A stretch of 64,000 nucleotides of DNA, from positions 6,863,855-6,927,854 of the forward strand of contig NW_002060946.1 in NCBI RefSeq assembly GCF_000150275.1. Direction: 5' to 3'. The translations under genes and the position numbers were made by a program. The notes beneath the pieces were generated by a model. The model was not told the DNA's origin, searched no databases, and saw only the letters and a program-made list of their open reading frames with translations. Origin of the DNA: Trichoplax adhaerens. Its lineage: Eukaryota; Placozoa; Uniplacotomia; Trichoplacea; Trichoplacidae. The first letter of the stretch is position 1. Every line of letters starts with the position of its first letter. Shown here one piece after another: positions 60,111 through 64,000 of the stretch.

Positions 60111-62902
60111 GGATCATGCTGGTATAGAGTTGTGCATGCTGACTGATTCAGTTCTGCATGATTCTGCAGTAATTAAATTGGAGTACTTGTCAAAGAAGGA
60201 ATTGATAAGGATGAGTGGTTCGATCCTTCATACTGTGTTTATAGCTTTGTCGCAGCTGAGAGTAATCTAGTCATGGATCATTCTACAAGACTACTTCTCA
60301 AGTTTACTCACATAATATTATCGATGTTAGGGTATAATAAACACGTCGACGTTATAACGTGATTACAATAGAGTGCTGTTAAAAGTGATCGATAATATGG
60401 CTTATTTCCATATGTTTATACAGCTATTCAAGTTGAGAATAATAAAGGGATTGGCGATATGTTTGAATTCTCTATACCAATGATGATATCTAAGGTTGCA
60501 TGTACTGTGGTAACAGAATTAACTAAACTATTGTAGAGTTTCACGTTATGCACGTAGTGCCATATTAGAGCTAAATATAAATAAAGAAATATCGATGATA
60601 AAAGATTTAGGATAGTGTTATGGAGTTCTCATTCCAGTATTGCTAAGAATGGGTATTTACTTATTACCATATAATCAAAATCTAGATGTTTGTAGTACTA
60701 GTAAAATTAAGTAGAAAGGGATCGATGAAATATAGAGTTGTAAATGACTATGCATGTAGTAAAATATTAGAACTAAATACGCCTTGTGAATAAAGAAATG
60801 ATGATAAAGAGATTAAGGATAATATTGTGGAGTTCCTCATTCTAGCATCCCTACTGATGTTGAGAATAATGTAAAGATTGATGATGCAGTCAAATTCAAG
60901 ATGTTTATAGCACTAATAAAATTGAACTGTCAGAGAGCGATGAAATGGTTGAATTCTATAGGACCGTGCACGTTGTGAAATATAACAGCTCAATATCAAT
61001 AAAGGAATGATGATCGATTCCGACAAATCCACATCCTAACAGGTCTATTAATATTGAGCCTAACAAAGATGGATGATATGTTTTACACTTCCACATCCTA
61101 ATAGCGTTACTAATGCTGTGCATAATACAGATTGATTGTACTGTCATCGAGTTCCTTACGACGCTAGTAATATTCAATAAAATAAAAGAAGTTGATGATA
61201 TAGCGAATTAAGTTGTACAAAGTTATAGCATGATTATGATATGAAGTAGGATAAAAGGATTGATCTTGCTATATCTATTTTCATGGGTAATAGAGCGAAC
61301 GAAATAATTAACAATAAGTGATCATTAATGCTCCTTCATGCTAACGATTTTCAATCATCAAAAGATATGGTTACGTGATGATAATATAGAAGAATAAATT
61401 TTATTAAACGAGGACATTATTTGTTAACTTAGGAGAAGATGCATTTTTGTTTATACTGATATGTAGAATACTTTTATTCTTTGTGCATGTAGTTGTGCTC
61501 AAAAAGTAAATTAATGCGGGCCTATATATTATAATAGGTAATAAATCAATGTAAGGAATATCGTTACCCATATAGATATGATTGTCATTAATATATAAAA
61601 TTGATTGCGTCGTATGAAAAATATCCCCTATTTGCATAAACAACCATCAAAAAGGAAATTAAATGTTTATGACCATTTGATATATAAATCTTTAAACTAT
61701 GCGAGTATAAGAACAGAGTATATCAGATATTAATCATTTATAATCATGAAGCTTGAACGGATAATAGATTAAAAGCATCACAACAGCAATGGCAACAATC
61801 ATATACCAAGCTAAAAGGTGATAAAGTCATTTATAAGAAAGTGAGGGCTTATAATCTTATGCTTTATTTGCAGTCAACAATCTTGCTGTATTTCTTACCC
61901 ATATTCCTCTGTTATAACAGTATAATGAAGACAACAAAGAGATGAAATAGGTAAATATGAAAACATCAAGAAATCGATTGTAAATTCATAAGGAAGGAAT
62001 TGCTTTGAAGGGATGGATTAATATATTCTGTATTAAATTTTTACTGTCAGATATTTTAGTGATCCAAGTCAGTCTGATCTTATTCGATATTGCTGATGAT
62101 GAAGAAAGGTGTAGGGATAAAATGACAGCATGTAGAAAGACTATTTGAGGAAAAAGAATATTGGCAGTAACAAAGTGATATTGGATTACATGATACCAAT
62201 AAATATGAAATACCGTTCGTTCATTGCAATGGACAATATTGTAGACAAGTGGATTTTTAGTTGCTTAATATTGAAAATTTAGATACTATTCAACCTGGAT
62301 GCTAGTTTCAATGGCTTCTCCAAAATAAATGAATGCATAATTACGAATCAGTAAGTAACAATAAAGTTACGTAAAAGGAATTACGCTTAGCTACCCATTC
62401 GGAGATCGATTTCATCATTAATGCTTAATTAAGCCATGTATCCACTTTAAGAAATAATTACAAATGCAATAAGTCATCATTAAAAACTGAACGATCACCG
62501 ATCGATGTTTGTGAAATTAGAAGAATGTGTAAAGAGTAAAAGACGATTAAGGAAATGTTCCTTTGCATAATGGAGCTATATCAATCTATTCTTAAATAGC
62601 CATGAATCTTTTTAATCCTACTGATCATTGCTCTATAAATGATAGACCATTACCTCTATTATGACCCTTTGTACAATGTTGCAATTCACTTTTAGATTTG
62701 GGATACTGTTACGCGATAGGAATAATCCTAACTTACAACAAAGGTTGAGAGTGTGTTTTGGAATCGATACTACTGTCAATTGGAATACCAATCAGTTGAT
62801 ATTCCTATGCAGATAGAACTAAAATTGAGCAGAGTGAGGTCTCCAATCTATCTAGAAAATTAAAATCCAATTTAGAGTCGGTGAAGCCACAGTTTATATA
62901 GG

Positions 62903-63200
62903 TTTAGGTACATAATATTAGCTTAACTTAATCGGTCATATTGTCTTTTAAAAATGAACCAAGCTAATACTCTAAAGAGTCTCCATTTGTACGGATTATA
63001 ATCCTATTAAATTGACTATGCAAAATTAAATTGATCTAATTTTTTATCGTTAAAGACGTAACTTAATGGGATTTAGGTGCCTAAAATCGATTTAACTAGA
63101 GCAGTCACTTAGTCTGTAAGAAATGAATTAAATTAAAGCTGTAAAGAATCTCCATTGGTACGGATTAAACGCAGTCTAATCATATCAAAATTACTGCGCT
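62903..63200. repeat. Tandem pair, about 169 bp period
   Basis: The TTTAGGT(A/G)C blocks at 62903 and 63072 each lead, in the same order, to AAATGAA, a CTAAAGA/GTAAAGA word and TCTCCATT(T/G)GTACGGATTA. The copies are clearly diverged and non-coding. Confidence 0.65.
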
Positions 63201-63325
63201 AATATTAAATTAATCCATTCATAATCGCAGTTTAACAAACATAGGTTAGGCTATCCTACTAAGCTATTTCATGTAAACTTAGAAATTGTACTTTCAACCT
63301 TAATATCATTCGAGGTGATAGATAC

Positions 63326-63690
63326 AATCTGGTTTAACGTATTAGCAATGACTATTTTAGTCTATTTAATCCTAAATTGATGATTGCCAACGTATCATCT
63401 CTTAAAGTCTAAAGCTACAATTAAGGAGACCGTAAACGTTAATGCAATCTAGATAGACTTATAGGCAATACTGCTTTAGTCTATTTAATCCTAAATTAAC
63501 GATTGCTAATGTATCAATTGTCAAGCTCTAAAGCCAAAATTAAGAAGACAGTAACATTAATACAATCTAGTTAAACTAGTTGGCAATGAATATTTTAGTA
63601 TACATTATCTCAAATTAACGATTGCTAGTGTATAACATATATAACTATCAAGCACTAAAGTCATAATTAAGGAGAACTTAAACATTACTG
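63326..63690. repeat. Tandem array, three units of about 119 bp
   Basis: AATCT(G/A)G-initiated units start at 63326, 63446 and 63564. Each contains GGCAATGACTATTTTAGT-like, TTAATCCTAAATTAACGATTG-like and AGGAGAC(C/A)GTAAAC-like blocks. The last copy is the most degraded. Confidence 0.8.
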
Positions 63691-64000
63691 GCATAGAAGC
63701 ATATATTGAAACTAATATGGAATTAATGTACACATCACGAAAATTTACTTTGATAACAGATACAAATTCCATTAAGGAATGATTAAAAAATGAGCGATAG
63801 CAGATTAAAATTGGTAACAAATACGAATACATGAAAGGAGACAGTCGATTGAGGAATACTAACATTGCCAATAGATATAATGATCCATCAGCTAGGAATA
63901 AGTTCGCTATTACTCTAAATTCGTACCGTACTTAGTCAGAGCTTCCAATGGTAACATTGATCTTCGTATGGAATGTCTTTTGCTTCTGTATATTAGATTA

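Larger units (their letters stand above)
52895..64000. other. Gene-free, repeat-rich flank
   Basis: About 11 kb in which I could assemble no coding gene on either strand. It contains several degenerate tandem arrays (listed separately) and a short TC microsatellite (about 58457-58470). Far upstream non-coding exons or enhancers of the 4-Ig receptor could lie here. One minus-strand segment near 58.0 kb has good splice-like borders but no ATG. Confidence 0.55.

Overview
This is a nuclear DNA window from an animal. It is strongly A+T rich, and its genes are broken into many short exons by short GT-AG introns (commonly 70-600 nt). Five protein-coding genes can be reconstructed exon by exon. In every case consecutive exon phases agree and the reading frame stays open. 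The gene content (a TMEM145/GPR180-type seven-helix protein, a USP25/28 deubiquitinase, a radial-spoke MORN protein and two Ig/FN3 adhesion receptors), the compact introns and the A+T richness suggest an early-branching metazoan. A placozoan such as Trichoplax or Hoilungia is my best guess, but that is inference and not proven by the sequence.

Layout: 1-6.7 kb has no recognisable gene. 6.7-14.0 kb (+) is a 17-exon TMEM145 orthologue (483 aa). 16.9-25.1 kb (-) is a 25-exon USP25/USP28-type deubiquitinase (about 1042 aa) with its catalytic residues intact; an 82-base run of N lies in its first intron. 25.3-26.8 kb is a repeat island with three copies of a 284-bp unit plus GTAC-rich palindromes. 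27.0-29.0 kb (+) is a 7-exon radial spoke head 1 gene (306 aa). 29.0-36.9 kb is non-coding and includes a second GTAC-palindrome island and a locally GC-rich inverted repeat. 36.9-43.6 kb (+) is a 15-exon single-pass receptor with 8 Ig domains, one FN3 domain, a membrane segment and a tail of about 520 residues. 46.3-52.4 kb (-) is a second single-pass receptor with 4 Ig and 2 FN3 domains, a membrane segment and a tail of about 500 residues, arranged tail to tail with the first. 52.9-64 kb holds only degenerate tandem repeats.

The first three genes are conserved housekeeping or ciliary genes with no evident link to one another. The two adhesion receptors form a convergent pair. Each Ig domain in both is a single phase 1-1 exon, the classic layout for exon shuffling. 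The tails are unrelated to any family I recognise, and these two genes are the most novel content of the window. No CRISPR array, tRNA, rRNA or intact transposon was found.
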